From the IMG/VR virus record IMGVR_UViG_3300042564_000223, positions 1-34,053 of that record: 34,053 nt of DNA; one strand, written 5' to 3'. The translations under genes and the position numbers were made by a program. Positions 24,712-31,059 of the stretch are shown in pieces (position 1 is the stretch's first letter; the number at the start of each line of letters is the position of its first letter). The notes beneath the pieces were generated by a model that saw only the letters and a list, made by a program, of their open reading frames with translations, was not told the DNA's origin and made no database searches. This DNA is from a virus.

Positions 24712-26295
24712 TTAGTAGCCGAAGGTACTGTCAGCGATCTGAAAGCCAGTTCTGCCAGAGTTAGGGTCCAGATCGAATAGACCACTCCTCGGGCGAGTCA
24801 TAACCCCGTATCTCAGGGCATCGTACAAGTGATCTTCTGCCTTAGTGTCCACATCTTCTGGGTTAGTTTTATCTAGGGGAAGAGATGGCAGTTGAGAGAT
24901 CAGGTTCTTACAAGTATTGAAGATAACCATTCTGGGTGCATCTGTGTAAGTATCGTGCTGCAAACGTCTGTGGATTTCGTTCTTACCTGCAATACGAGAA
25001 CCCTTACTCCTGTCTGCAGGACGCCAGCGGCATCCCTTGAGGATCATGCGTTCAGCAATGCTAGGGCCAGTATCACCACGCTTGTGCCAGAGGGAGGAGT
25101 CAAGTACACCGTAGCGCATCTTTTCCCCAGACTCTTCTTCAAGAACTCTGTCTGCCAAATCTTCTGCAAGAACCTTGGAGACGTACAACTCACGGTACAC
25201 AATCAACTGCTCGTCAGGAGCCACAGCAAACCAAAGAACACCAGTATAAGAACTGTAGCCGTAGTCAGCCGCACGAAACCTTGGCCAGCTAGTAGGGATT
25301 TCAAACGGGTCAATGACATGCAGTCTACGATTAAACTCTGGGAAGGCAGCACCCTCTGCAGTATCCCAGTTACCTTCTAGAAGCTGCTTCCTCTGGTGCT
25401 CAGGGAGAGACAAGAGGTTGGCTTCGTACATACCGTCTTCAGCTAGATACGGGTTATCGAAGAGGGTTGCAGGGATGAAGCGTCTTTGGAAGAGAGGCTC
25501 ACCTTCACGAGAATGACCCTTGGGCCACTGTAGGGTTTCACCTGTCTCCGGGTCAATAGCCCAGAAAGCTTTACCGGGAGGTGAGGGATCAATGAAGGCT
25601 TTCTTAACCCAATGATGTCCTGCCCCTCCGGGGTTGGTTGTAGCTCTCTGATAGAGCTTTAGGCCGCTATCACGAGTTGTTCTGAGACGAGAACGCATGT
25701 AGTTCCAAGCGTAGGGGCTAGACCACTGAGTAAGTTCGTCGAAACCAATCCAGTTGTATGCTTGACCCTGATAGCGAGTAACGTCATCATCTGCGTCAAG
25801 GTAGCTCATCCAGAGTGTTGCTCCAGACGGTGCTACCCAAGTCTTGTCTCTCTCTAAAAACTTAATCCCCGGAATGGCTCTGGGGTACAACATCTTTGAA
25901 ACAGAAACAAGTTCTCGAAGTTCTTCTGTAGACTTACGCACCAAGAGCATCTTGGCATGTTCATTGTTCAAATACCGTACTGGGTCTGCCAACATGGCGT
26001 AGGATTTACCACCACCCGCTGCACCACCATAGAGAACCTCTTGCTCATCTGCAGACAAGAACTCTGTCTGAGGTCCGGGGTTGGGTTGGAAGATAACTTC
26101 CCTAGCCTTCTCAACATCAAACTTCGCTGGAATCGCTTGTGCGTAGGTTTTGCTCTCCGCTGGAACTACTACTACTGGTTCTGACTGCACTTCCACCGAT
26201 TTTTGCTTCAAGTCTTTCGGCTTTTTCGAGGGCCGCTTTGTACTTCTCGGCAAAGAAGCGTTGGTTTGCAGCGTCTGTCTTACGTTTGTACTCAA
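24712..26295 (-). CDS. terL: Large terminase subunit (TerL)
   Basis: The ATPase has a Walker A GGAAGGGKS (residues 90-98 counted from TTG 26295) after FQPNPGPQTEFL, and Walker B WIGFDE (D186-E187). The nuclease domain shows AADYGYSSYTGVLWF, GVLDSSLWHKRGDTG and YDALRYGVM, supplying the metal-binding Asp residues. It cuts concatemeric DNA and pumps it through the portal. The start is unclear: no ATG lies before Walker A, so TTG 26295 or GTG codons around residue 34 must be used. The 5' end overlaps the HTH-like gene by up to 179 bases. Confidence 0.9.
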   Translation of the reverse strand: MSTNVRQTLQTNASLPRSTKRPSKKPKDLKQKSVEVQSEPVVVVPAESKTYAQAIPAKFDVEKAREVIFQPNPGPQTEFLSADEQEVLYGGAAGGGKSYAMLADPVRYLNNEHAKMLLVRKSTEELRELVSVSKMLYPRAIPGIKFLERDKTWVAPSGATLWMSYLDADDDVTRYQGQAYNWIGFDELTQWSSPYAWNYMRSRLRTTRDSGLKLYQRATTNPGGAGHHWVKKAFIDPSPPGKAFWAIDPETGETLQWPKGHSREGEPLFQRRFIPATLFDNPYLAEDGMYEANLLSLPEHQRKQLLEGNWDTAEGAAFPEFNRRLHVIDPFEIPTSWPRFRAADYGYSSYTGVLWFAVAPDEQLIVYRELYVSKVLAEDLADRVLEEESGEKMRYGVLDSSLWHKRGDTGPSIAERMILKGCRWRPADRSKGSRIAGKNEIHRRLQHDTYTDAPRMVIFNTCKNLISQLPSLPLDKTNPEDVDTKAEDHLYDALRYGVMTRPRSGLFDLDPNSGRTGFQIADSTFGY

Positions 26296-26575
26296 GCTTA
26301 ATCCTCTTATACAGACCTACGTGAGAGATGGGTCTACCACTCTGCTCACTCAACCAAGCTGCAACTGCTCTGTAGGAGTACTTCTTGAGGTGCTTCTTTG
26401 CTTGCTCAAGGAGTTCTAGCTCTTCTGGGATAGGGAGCAGTACATCAGGGTCGTTGGGGTCTTCTCTGTACCCGAAGGGCATAATCCTGCCGCTTCTGAC
26501 AACAGGCTTCCACTCGAAGTGGTCACCGTGGTCGATGGGTTTTGGGAGTTTCCATTCTGTTTTGATTTTTGGCAT
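26117..26575 (-). CDS. HTH-like protein next to terminase (152 aa)
   Basis: The middle (YSYRAVAAWLSEQSGRPISH, then VGLYKRIKLEYKRK) reads as a helix-turn-helix of the resolvase or small-terminase type, followed by a charged helix (EKYKAALEKAERLEAKIGG) and a Ser-rich end. It may be a second terminase-associated DNA-binding protein; the more typical small terminase is the gene before it. A TTGACA-17-TATAAG promoter ends six bases before ATG 26575, and there is no Shine-Dalgarno sequence, so its mRNA may be leaderless. The 3' part overlaps the 5' end of the large terminase in another frame. Confidence 0.55.
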   Translation of the reverse strand: MPKIKTEWKLPKPIDHGDHFEWKPVVRSGRIMPFGYREDPNDPDVLLPIPEELELLEQAKKHLKKYSYRAVAAWLSEQSGRPISHVGLYKRIKLEYKRKTDAANQRFFAEKYKAALEKAERLEAKIGGSAVRTSSSSSSGEQNLRTSDSSEV

Positions 26576-26581
26576 GAGTTA

Positions 26582-26610
26582 CTTATACTATCAACGACGC
26601 AAACTGTCAA
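26582..26610 (-). promoter_or_regulatory. Strong sigma70-like promoter before the packaging genes
   Basis: On the minus strand TTGACA (26610-26605) is followed after 17 bases by TATAAG (26587-26582), and the ATG of the HTH-like gene begins six bases later. The -35 element overlaps the stop codon of the preceding small terminase gene. The geometry predicts a transcript beginning at or near the ATG. Confidence 0.65.
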
Positions 26611-26969
26611 TCACTTTTCTTAGAAGGGAGAATAAAGAGTGGGACATCAGACTCCACCTTGACTTCATCCTTGGCCTTGAAGCCACCACGATCCAGCAAA
26701 TCCTTAGCTGCAGCCATCTTCTCTTTGTTGCCGAGTGCAGTAGGATCAATAATCACTTCGTACATGCTGTATGCAGCCTTCACACCAACACGAGTAATGA
26801 ACTTCTTGGTGAGTTCTGCAATCTCATCCTCAATGGACTCAACGATGTGCTTTGTGGAGTATGTGTCGCTATAGCCAGCCAGCTTCTTGGCCTTAACGTA
26901 GTCACCCCGAGCCTCTTCGAAGAGGACATCAAGGAACTTCTGCTGCATCTCGGTAAGCTGTTTAGTCAT
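26607..26969 (-). CDS. Small terminase subunit (TerS-like)
   Basis: The sequence TKQLTEMQQKFLDVLFEEAR then GDYVKAKKLAGYSDTYSTKH, a helical centre, and DPTALGNKEKMAAAKDLLDR followed by a C-terminal PLFILPSK matches the small terminase family with an N-terminal HTH. It recognises the packaging site and loads the large subunit. It overlaps the previous gene by ATGA. It is followed by another HTH-like protein before the large subunit, an unusual three-gene arrangement. Confidence 0.7.
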   Translation of the reverse strand: MTKQLTEMQQKFLDVLFEEARGDYVKAKKLAGYSDTYSTKHIVESIEDEIAELTKKFITRVGVKAAYSMYEVIIDPTALGNKEKMAAAKDLLDRGGFKAKDEVKVESDVPLFILPSKKSD

Positions 26970-27352
26970 TTGCGGAACCTCGCTGTTTTCTTTGCAACAC
27001 TTTCGGGCTGCTTGGAGAACTGCTTCCCTTTCTTGGTGTCTTCTCTTTTCTTCGCACTGGTACGGGCATACTCTTCTTTAGAAAGAGCTTCTCTGGCTTT
27101 CTTGGGCAGATACCGTTCCCCAGTAGCTTTTGGACCTTGGGTAGAGTTTTTGCCAGACTTAGTGCCCCACTCTTCTTTTGTCCATTTGGTCAAAGATTTC
27201 TGGGACTCAGTCTTCTCCCCAGAGTAACTACCACCCTTTTCTTTGTAGATTTTACCTGCCAGTTGCATGGCTCTTGCTGAGTGTTTGCCACCCATCTTGG
27301 CCTTTGCCTGCGCCTTAGAGGCTTCCCAAAGCTTTTCGTCAGTCCTCGTCAT
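26966..27352 (-). CDS. DUF5872-like basic protein (128 aa)
   Basis: Very rich in Lys, Ser and Thr, with SARAMQLAGKIYKEKGGSYSG, then LTKWTKEEWGTKSGKNS and ERYLPKKAREALSKEEYA. This pattern matches, from memory, DUF5872 proteins of marine and giant viruses. Its strong positive charge suggests nucleic acid binding. ATGA overlap with the preceding gene and with the next. No known role. Confidence 0.6.
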   Translation of the reverse strand: MTRTDEKLWEASKAQAKAKMGGKHSARAMQLAGKIYKEKGGSYSGEKTESQKSLTKWTKEEWGTKSGKNSTQGPKATGERYLPKKAREALSKEEYARTSAKKREDTKKGKQFSKQPESVAKKTARFRK

Positions 27353-27702
27353 GACTGTGGCCTTGTCGTATTGGCAGTAAAGAGTTCTTCTGCAGTGCAG
27401 AGTGCATCTACAGTTCCACTGGAACCTAAGACAATCTCCAGACGGTCCTCAGGGTCCAACACAATGTAGCTCTGAGAGAGTTGTATAAACTCCCCTGTGC
27501 TCATATTCTTACCACCAATGATATAGTAGGTAGCATTGTCAGCTTTTCTGTACCACTTCAGCGAGACTGTATTATTCCCACCAGCATTGGTAAAGAAAAC
27601 TAGGGGAATCTTTGACCTGCAATTGAGCGGACACGTATACAGGACATGGGTCGCTGCAGTTGTACACGCAATTAAGTGAGAGATTGCCCTAACTTCTGCC
27701 AT
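27349..27702 (-). CDS. Small beta-rich, probably structural protein (117 aa)
   Basis: The sequence HVLYTCPLNCRSKIPLVFFT, NNTVSLKWYRKADNATYYII, GKNMSTGEFIQLSQSYIVLD and DALCTAEELF resembles a family I recall in marine phages, of the kind found in small virion-surface proteins. ATG 27702 overlaps the preceding TAA (TAATG). The three Cys might form a disulfide. Function unknown; the location before terminase genes is compatible with a head-fibre role. Confidence 0.5.
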   Translation of the reverse strand: MAEVRAISHLIACTTAATHVLYTCPLNCRSKIPLVFFTNAGGNNTVSLKWYRKADNATYYIIGGKNMSTGEFIQLSQSYIVLDPEDRLEIVLGSSGTVDALCTAEELFTANTTRPQS

Positions 27703-27806
27703 TACTTAAACTTCTTCTTGGCCATGCAAGAACCCATAGCTTTGCACTTAGCTGGTGCAGGGCAAGACTTGCAGGGGGTGAATTTGGGTGCAGGTTTCTT
27801 AGCCAT
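27702..27806 (-). CDS. 34-residue Cys-rich mini-protein
   Basis: ATG 27806 encodes MAKKPAPKFTPCKSCPAPAK then CKAMGSCMAKKKFK. The four Cys (12, 15, 21, 27) with many Lys suggest a small zinc knuckle. It follows the upstream gene by two bases and couples to the next through TAATG. The first residues resemble the KPAPKKG repeats of the upstream neighbour. Confidence 0.6.
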   Translation of the reverse strand: MAKKPAPKFTPCKSCPAPAKCKAMGSCMAKKKFK

Positions 27807-27808
27807 GA

Positions 27809-28264
27809 TTATTTGCCTTTACCTTGAGCAGGTTTCATCGAAGCACCACAATTGGCCATGCCGCCCTTATTGTAGCCCTTCTTAGTCATACCACCCATAG
27901 CCATACCTTTTTTGGGGCTAGGTTTACCGGGATTAACGGACTTGGGGCCAGAAGGTCTGACGGGAGTACTTCCAGAGCGTCTGGGTTTAACTTTTGGCAG
28001 AGGGACAGGCGAAGCAGTTTGCATAGGCGCTGTATTCGGTTTTGTGAAGTTCGAAGCTTTCTGCTGCTCCAGAGCGGCAAGCTCTGCTGGACCAAAAGAA
28101 GGGGCTGGCCCCGGCGTAGCTGAAACACGGGTTTCTCCCGGCTTTAGAGGTCGCTGAGCCATAGCCTGCAATGCTTCTGGGCTGCTGGCCATACCACCCA
28201 TAGCCATACCTTTTTTGGGTGCAGGTTTCTTAGCCTTAGCAGCTTTGGGTTTACCGTACATCAT
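27809..28264 (-). CDS. Low-complexity Pro/Lys/Gly/Met protein with repeats (151 aa)
   Basis: Two KPxPKKGMAMGGM units, one near residue 13 and one near 113, flank a Pro-rich middle; the end reads KKGYNKGGMANCGASMKPAQ, a motif I recall in marine phage proteins. It is very basic. Starts at ATG ATG 28264/28261, overlapping the previous TGA. No fold or function is recognised; disorder is likely. Confidence 0.55.
   Translation of the reverse strand: MMYGKPKAAKAKKPAPKKGMAMGGMASSPEALQAMAQRPLKPGETRVSATPGPAPSFGPAELAALEQQKASNFTKPNTAPMQTASPVPLPKVKPRRSGSTPVRPSGPKSVNPGKPSPKKGMAMGGMTKKGYNKGGMANCGASMKPAQGKGK
27887..27916 (-). repeat. 30-bp direct repeat, copy 1 (copy 2 at 28190-28219)
   Basis: The 30 bases at 27887-27916 recur exactly at 28190-28219 in the same gene, encoding the PKKGMAMGGM segments. 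Exact DNA identity suggests recent duplication or maintained recombination. Confidence 0.8.
28190..28219 (-). repeat. 30-bp direct repeat, copy 2
   Basis: Second copy of the unit at 27887-27916; the pair is 303 bp apart, a multiple of three, so recombination between them would delete in frame. Confidence 0.8.
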
Positions 28265-28419
28265 TTGTCTTTTCTCCGGGGTTTGGTGACACCCTTAATG
28301 GTGCCCTTGTTTTCTAAAGCATAGAAGATTTGTTCACCCTTCTTCTTGCCGTCGCCTGACTGGCTGTATTCCTTGGCTATAGCAGCCTTGATCTTTTTAC
28401 CCTTAGAGGTAAGAGGCAT
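28261..28419 (-). CDS. Small basic conserved-type phage protein (52 aa)
   Basis: ATG 28419 gives MPLTSKGKKIKAAIAKEYSQ then SGDGKKKGEQIFYALENKGT and IKGVTKPRRKDK. The pattern skGkKI..EY..kKGe.iFYA..NKGtIKGV is one I know from many phages, unnamed in function. It begins two bases after the previous TAA and its TGA overlaps the next ATG. Confidence 0.7.
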   Translation of the reverse strand: MPLTSKGKKIKAAIAKEYSQSGDGKKKGEQIFYALENKGTIKGVTKPRRKDK

Positions 28420-28421
28420 GA

Positions 28422-28943
28422 TTACGAACCACTACGCTCACGGAGGGTCATACCACGCTTCACTGCGCTACGATCCTTCTGCGTTGCAAGTTCTTCCTTG
28501 AGGCGCTTAAGCTTTGCACTCTCTTCAGGCTTCTTCTTGGCAGCAGTTCTTGCAGCAGTAGCAGCAGCATCCTTGGCCCTACGGTCTTTACGGCGCTCAG
28601 CTTCGGTCATATCCTTACGGGATTCTGCAACAGAAGCAGCCTTAGCACCGGGACGCACATCTACTTTGGCAGAGGCACTAGCACTGGCAGCAGCAGGTTT
28701 AGCAACAGCAGAAGTAGCTTTAAGGGACTCCTTCATGGAAGCCTTCTTAGCCATCTCAGTCTTTGCTTTCACTTCACGAGCATTAGCTTCCACAGAGGCA
28801 GGACGAGCTTTGGGCTTAGGAGCAGCTTTCTTACCAGCTTCCTCTGCATAGTCAGTCGTGTAAGATTTACCATTCCAAGTGAATGTCTTACCTGCGCCAA
28901 GTTCTTTACGCGCCTTAGCAAACGCCTCTTTAAATGTTGCCAT
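28422..28943 (-). CDS. Ala/Lys-rich protein with conserved N-terminus (173 aa)
   Basis: The N-terminal FKEAFAKARKELGAGKTFTW then NGKSYTTDYAEEAG is a conserved marine phage motif; the remainder is a low-complexity Ala/Lys/Arg/Ser region. The strong positive charge and helix propensity suggest DNA or RNA binding or a packaged internal protein. It starts six bases after the previous stop. Function unknown. Confidence 0.55.
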   Translation of the reverse strand: MATFKEAFAKARKELGAGKTFTWNGKSYTTDYAEEAGKKAAPKPKARPASVEANAREVKAKTEMAKKASMKESLKATSAVAKPAAASASASAKVDVRPGAKAASVAESRKDMTEAERRKDRRAKDAAATAARTAAKKKPEESAKLKRLKEELATQKDRSAVKRGMTLRERSGS

Positions 28944-28949
28944 AATGAT

Positions 28950-29312
28950 TTAGTCCTTCGACTTCTTTTTCTTTTCCAGAGACTTCTTAGCCCGAGACAT
29001 ATTCTCACGCTCAAACCTGTCATACATTTTAACAGTGCTATCAGTTTTTGCTTTTTTAGGGCCAACAATAGACTTAATGGTCCGAGATTCATCGGCATAC
29101 TGAGCAGCACTCAAAGAGCTGACCAAAGCGCTGTTGTAAGGCTCTTTACGTCCAGCAGCTTTCATCGCCTTAAATGCGTTATCCCTACGTTCATCTGAAG
29201 TATTCCCACGAACATACTGCTGAGCACTAGCTGCAGTCTTGTAGGTCTTCTTGGGCTTGCTAGGAGCCTTATTCACTGTGGTAGCCTTGCGGCCTGTAGG
29301 TTTAATTGCCAT
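28950..29312 (-). CDS. Basic hypothetical protein (120 aa)
   Basis: Lys-rich, with KTYKTAASAQQYVRGNTSDE, then RRDNAFKAMKAAGRKEPYNS and a KKSLEKKKKSKD tail. No motif recognised. It lies in the series of small basic genes that precedes the terminase genes and may share their role, perhaps as DNA-binding proteins. Confidence 0.5.
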   Translation of the reverse strand: MAIKPTGRKATTVNKAPSKPKKTYKTAASAQQYVRGNTSDERRDNAFKAMKAAGRKEPYNSALVSSLSAAQYADESRTIKSIVGPKKAKTDSTVKMYDRFERENMSRAKKSLEKKKKSKD

Positions 29313-29319
29313 GATGAGG

Positions 29320-29580
29320 TCAATCCTTTGGGTTTTTCTTGGCTGCAGTCTTTGTTCTAGGAAAAGACCGATTGGCAGTCTTGGTGACTACACGAAGGTT
29401 TTTAGGTTTTCCGTTCTTGGGGTTACCATCTTTGTGGTCGATGTCTTTACCATCACCCTTAGACACTACACCCTTCTTCTCCAAGTCATAACGAGCACGT
29501 TTACGAGCATTGTTACGCTCCCGCTGTTCGGGCTTCGCGTGATAGTTAGCGTACTCTGACTTGTAGTTACGGGGTGCCAT
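29320..29580 (-). CDS. HNH-like small protein (86 aa)
   Basis: The segment KGDGKDIDHKDGNPKNGKPK then NLRVVTKTANRSFPR carries the Asp-His and Asn of the HNH core, in a very basic protein with a conserved NYKSEYANYHAKPEQRERNN start. Small stand-alone proteins of this kind occur often in phages and may help terminase-linked cleavage or act as homing nucleases. TGATG overlap with the previous stop. The pattern is clear; activity is untested. Confidence 0.65.
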   Translation of the reverse strand: MAPRNYKSEYANYHAKPEQRERNNARKRARYDLEKKGVVSKGDGKDIDHKDGNPKNGKPKNLRVVTKTANRSFPRTKTAAKKNPKD

Positions 29581-29897
29581 CAGTCTTCTTCTTTTTCGTA
29601 ATCTTTTTCCCAGTCGGGGCAATCCCAACCTTGGCAGGCAGCTTCCTGAGAGCAAGCAAATTGGAACTTCTTGCAGGCACCCATACCAGATTCCAGCTTC
29701 AGGGCCTTCAGAGTTTGGACTCGATTATCGAAATACTCACAATTACCACACTTCTTCAACTCAGCAATGGCTACAGGCTTATTCCATGCCTTGGCAAGCT
29801 CTTCAGGAGTAGCACCATACATCCAGTACGTCTCTGCTCTCTTCTTGTTCTTCGGAGAAACCTCAGGAATCTCACCAATCATCAGGCCCATCATCAT
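29580..29897 (-). CDS. Cys-rich, HiPIP-like or metal-binding protein (about 105 aa)
   Basis: Starting at one of three consecutive ATG codons (29897, 29894, 29891), the protein has CGNCEYF, then a 20-odd residue spacer, GMGACKKFQFACSQEAACQG and WDC. The CxxC...C...GW-C arrangement recalls high-potential iron-sulfur proteins and related phage proteins, but six Cys are present and the match is loose, so zinc or iron binding or a redox role are all possible. The previous stop lies a few bases upstream and the 3' end overlaps the HNH-like gene. Confidence 0.5.
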   Translation of the reverse strand: MMMGLMIGEIPEVSPKNKKRAETYWMYGATPEELAKAWNKPVAIAELKKCGNCEYFDNRVQTLKALKLESGMGACKKFQFACSQEAACQGWDCPDWEKDYEKEED

Positions 29898-29901
29898 TTT
29901 C

Positions 29902-30192
29902 TCACCATTTCTCACGATCCGACCAAAACGCAGCAGACATTTTGCCCTTTGCAATGTTCTTGGCGTGTCTTGCCTTGAAGGAGGCTCTCTTTTTCTTCAT
30001 TTTGTCAGCCTCACCAGCCTTGGGAGCACCTGCAGTACTGGCACCCTGCTCACCAAACCTGATGGTTTTGACCTTATCACCCTCTTTTGCTACCACAATG
30101 TGTGACTTCTTAGGGTGATCTGGGGTTCTCTTGGGCTTATTGAAGCCTGCAACACCTGCTCTGGCCAGTCTGGGGTCTTTTTCACTGGGCAT
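29902..30192 (-). CDS. DUF6321-like basic protein (96 aa)
   Basis: The sequence PKRTPDHPKKSHIVVAKEGD, KVKTIRFGEQGAST and ASFKARHAKNIAKGKMSAAF followed by WSDREKW matches DUF6321 proteins, from memory common in marine phages. I chose ATG 30192, which overlaps the preceding TAA as TAATG. Function unknown; the Lys content suggests nucleic acid binding. Confidence 0.65.
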   Translation of the reverse strand: MPSEKDPRLARAGVAGFNKPKRTPDHPKKSHIVVAKEGDKVKTIRFGEQGASTAGAPKAGEADKMKKKRASFKARHAKNIAKGKMSAAFWSDREKW

Positions 30193-30434
30193 TATTCCCA
30201 CTCTCTCTTACGATCTGGCTCAAAAACGTCACTCTTCTTCAGGTGACCCTCTAGGTACATGGCTCTCTCAATCCTGTCTAGGGAGTATCTTTCCCCAGTC
30301 CTCTGGAAGATGGCCTCACGAACGTAGAACACATCAGATCGGGGTATGTGAACCCTCTTAAGTCTACCTTCATCCTTGTCTGCAAGGGCATTGTAGAAGT
30401 TGGTGAGCACATCGTCGTCTGCGAAATATTTCAT
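30192..30434 (-). CDS. First gene of the leftward block (80 aa)
   Basis: The sequence KYFADDDVLTNFYNALADKD, RLKRVHIPRSDVFYVREAIF and LDRIERAMYLEGHLKKSDVF resembles an uncharacterised marine phage family. It is the first gene after the 1.6-kb control region. A promoter ends six bases before ATG 30434 and no Shine-Dalgarno sequence is positioned normally, so a leaderless mRNA is possible. The charge pattern would allow DNA binding; no fold is recognised. Confidence 0.6.
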   Translation of the reverse strand: MKYFADDDVLTNFYNALADKDEGRLKRVHIPRSDVFYVREAIFQRTGERYSLDRIERAMYLEGHLKKSDVFEPDRKREWE

Positions 30435-30440
30435 TTGCTA

Positions 30441-30468
30441 GTTATATCCTTGAGCTTCTTAGAGTCAA
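30441..30468 (-). promoter_or_regulatory. Promoter directly before the first leftward gene
   Basis: On the minus strand TTGACT (30468-30463), a 16-base spacer, and TATAAC (30446-30441), then six bases to ATG 30434. Spacing and lack of a leader match the promoter at 26582-26610. Confidence 0.55.
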
Positions 30469-30569
30469 GCCTTATCTTGTACTTTCAGGGAGAAACTTAC
30501 AGTTTGAGAGGAACGACAGAAAAAATTACCTTGGGGTACTTGAAATTCTGTTTTTCCTTCCTACGTATA

Positions 30570-30754
30570 TACATTAAGAGATACATAATGTTCCTACCTT
30601 AAGCTTCATAAGGTTATACCTTATTTTTATATAATTACTTAAAGGTAATAAGTACTTAAGTATACCTTAAGGTACTCTTGAAGCTATCTCATCAGGCTTC
30701 ATTATGAGATACACTAAGCTTCTTGAAGCTATACATTATGTATCTCTTAATGTA
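30570..30754. repeat. AT-rich control segment bounded by a 22-bp inverted repeat
   Basis: Bases 30570-30591 are the exact reverse complement of 30733-30754. Between them is a very AT-rich 141-base stretch with smaller repeats (CTTAAGG, AAGCTT, GAAGCTAT, GAGATAC and near palindromes such as AAGTACTTAAGTA). This could be an operator pair for DNA looping, a replication origin's melting region, or an RNA stem in the leftward leader. The right arm overlaps the -10 of the promoter at 30754-30781. Confidence 0.7.
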
Positions 30755-30781
30755 ATATACCGCCTTCCTGTCGTTTGTCAA
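30754..30781 (-). promoter_or_regulatory. Leftward sigma70-like promoter at the inverted repeat
   Basis: On the minus strand TTGACA (30781-30776) is followed after 16 bases by TATATT (30759-30754). Its start point would fall inside the right arm of the inverted repeat at 30733-30754, so a repressor binding that arm would block it. Confidence 0.6.
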
Positions 30782-30876
30782 GAGGTCTTCTCATCTTTTT
30801 CTAGAAATATTTATACCTCCCCAAGCTCTCTACCTCCAGACTCACCCCACTCGGGAGTAACACCACGAACATAGCT

Positions 30877-30962
30877 AAAAGAGCCTCATAGAGAGCCGCC
30901 AGATGGGCATCTCCACTTTTTCTAGGTCACCATAGCCAAGAACCAAGATGGCTCTCTGAGGC
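30877..30962 (-). terminator. Terminator- or attenuator-like stem in the leftward leader
   Basis: GCCTC-AT-AGAGAGCC (30883-30897) can pair with GGCTCTCT-GAGGC (30950-30962): thirteen pairs with a two-base bulge. On the minus strand the stem is followed by TCTTTT (30882-30877). With the promoter candidate at 30993 it could yield a ~110-base terminated RNA. Confidence 0.45.
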
Positions 30963-30992
30963 CCCTCCTACGCTCTCTACAACTGTGGTACC

Positions 30993-31022
30993 ATTATACC
31001 CCTATTTGTCTAGACAACTTAA
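30993..31022 (-). promoter_or_regulatory. Upstream leftward promoter candidate with perfect -10
   Basis: The minus strand shows GGGGTATAATGG, a perfect TATAAT at 30998-30993. The -35 is weak (TTAAGT, 31022-31017, spacer 18) and overlaps a 12-bp palindrome, which might be an activator or repressor site. Confidence 0.4.
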
Positions 31023-31054
31023 GTGTTAACCACTGAGGCTTTTTCTGGTTAACA
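31006..31054. promoter_or_regulatory. Operator-like palindromes
   Basis: TTGTCTAGACAA (31006-31017) is a perfect 12-bp palindrome. Just beyond it TGTTAACCA (31024-31032) and TGGTTAACA (31046-31054) form a 9-bp inverted repeat with a 13-base spacer. Both lie next to the -35 of the promoter at 30993-31022 and look like sites for dimeric regulators. Confidence 0.45.
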
Positions 31055-31059
31055 GAACT

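Noticed and set aside
22750-24780. Very long open frame on the plus strand opposite the portal gene
   Set aside because: It is antisense to a clear portal gene, has no recognisable domain or ribosome site and spans gene boundaries; long antisense frames arise from codon bias.
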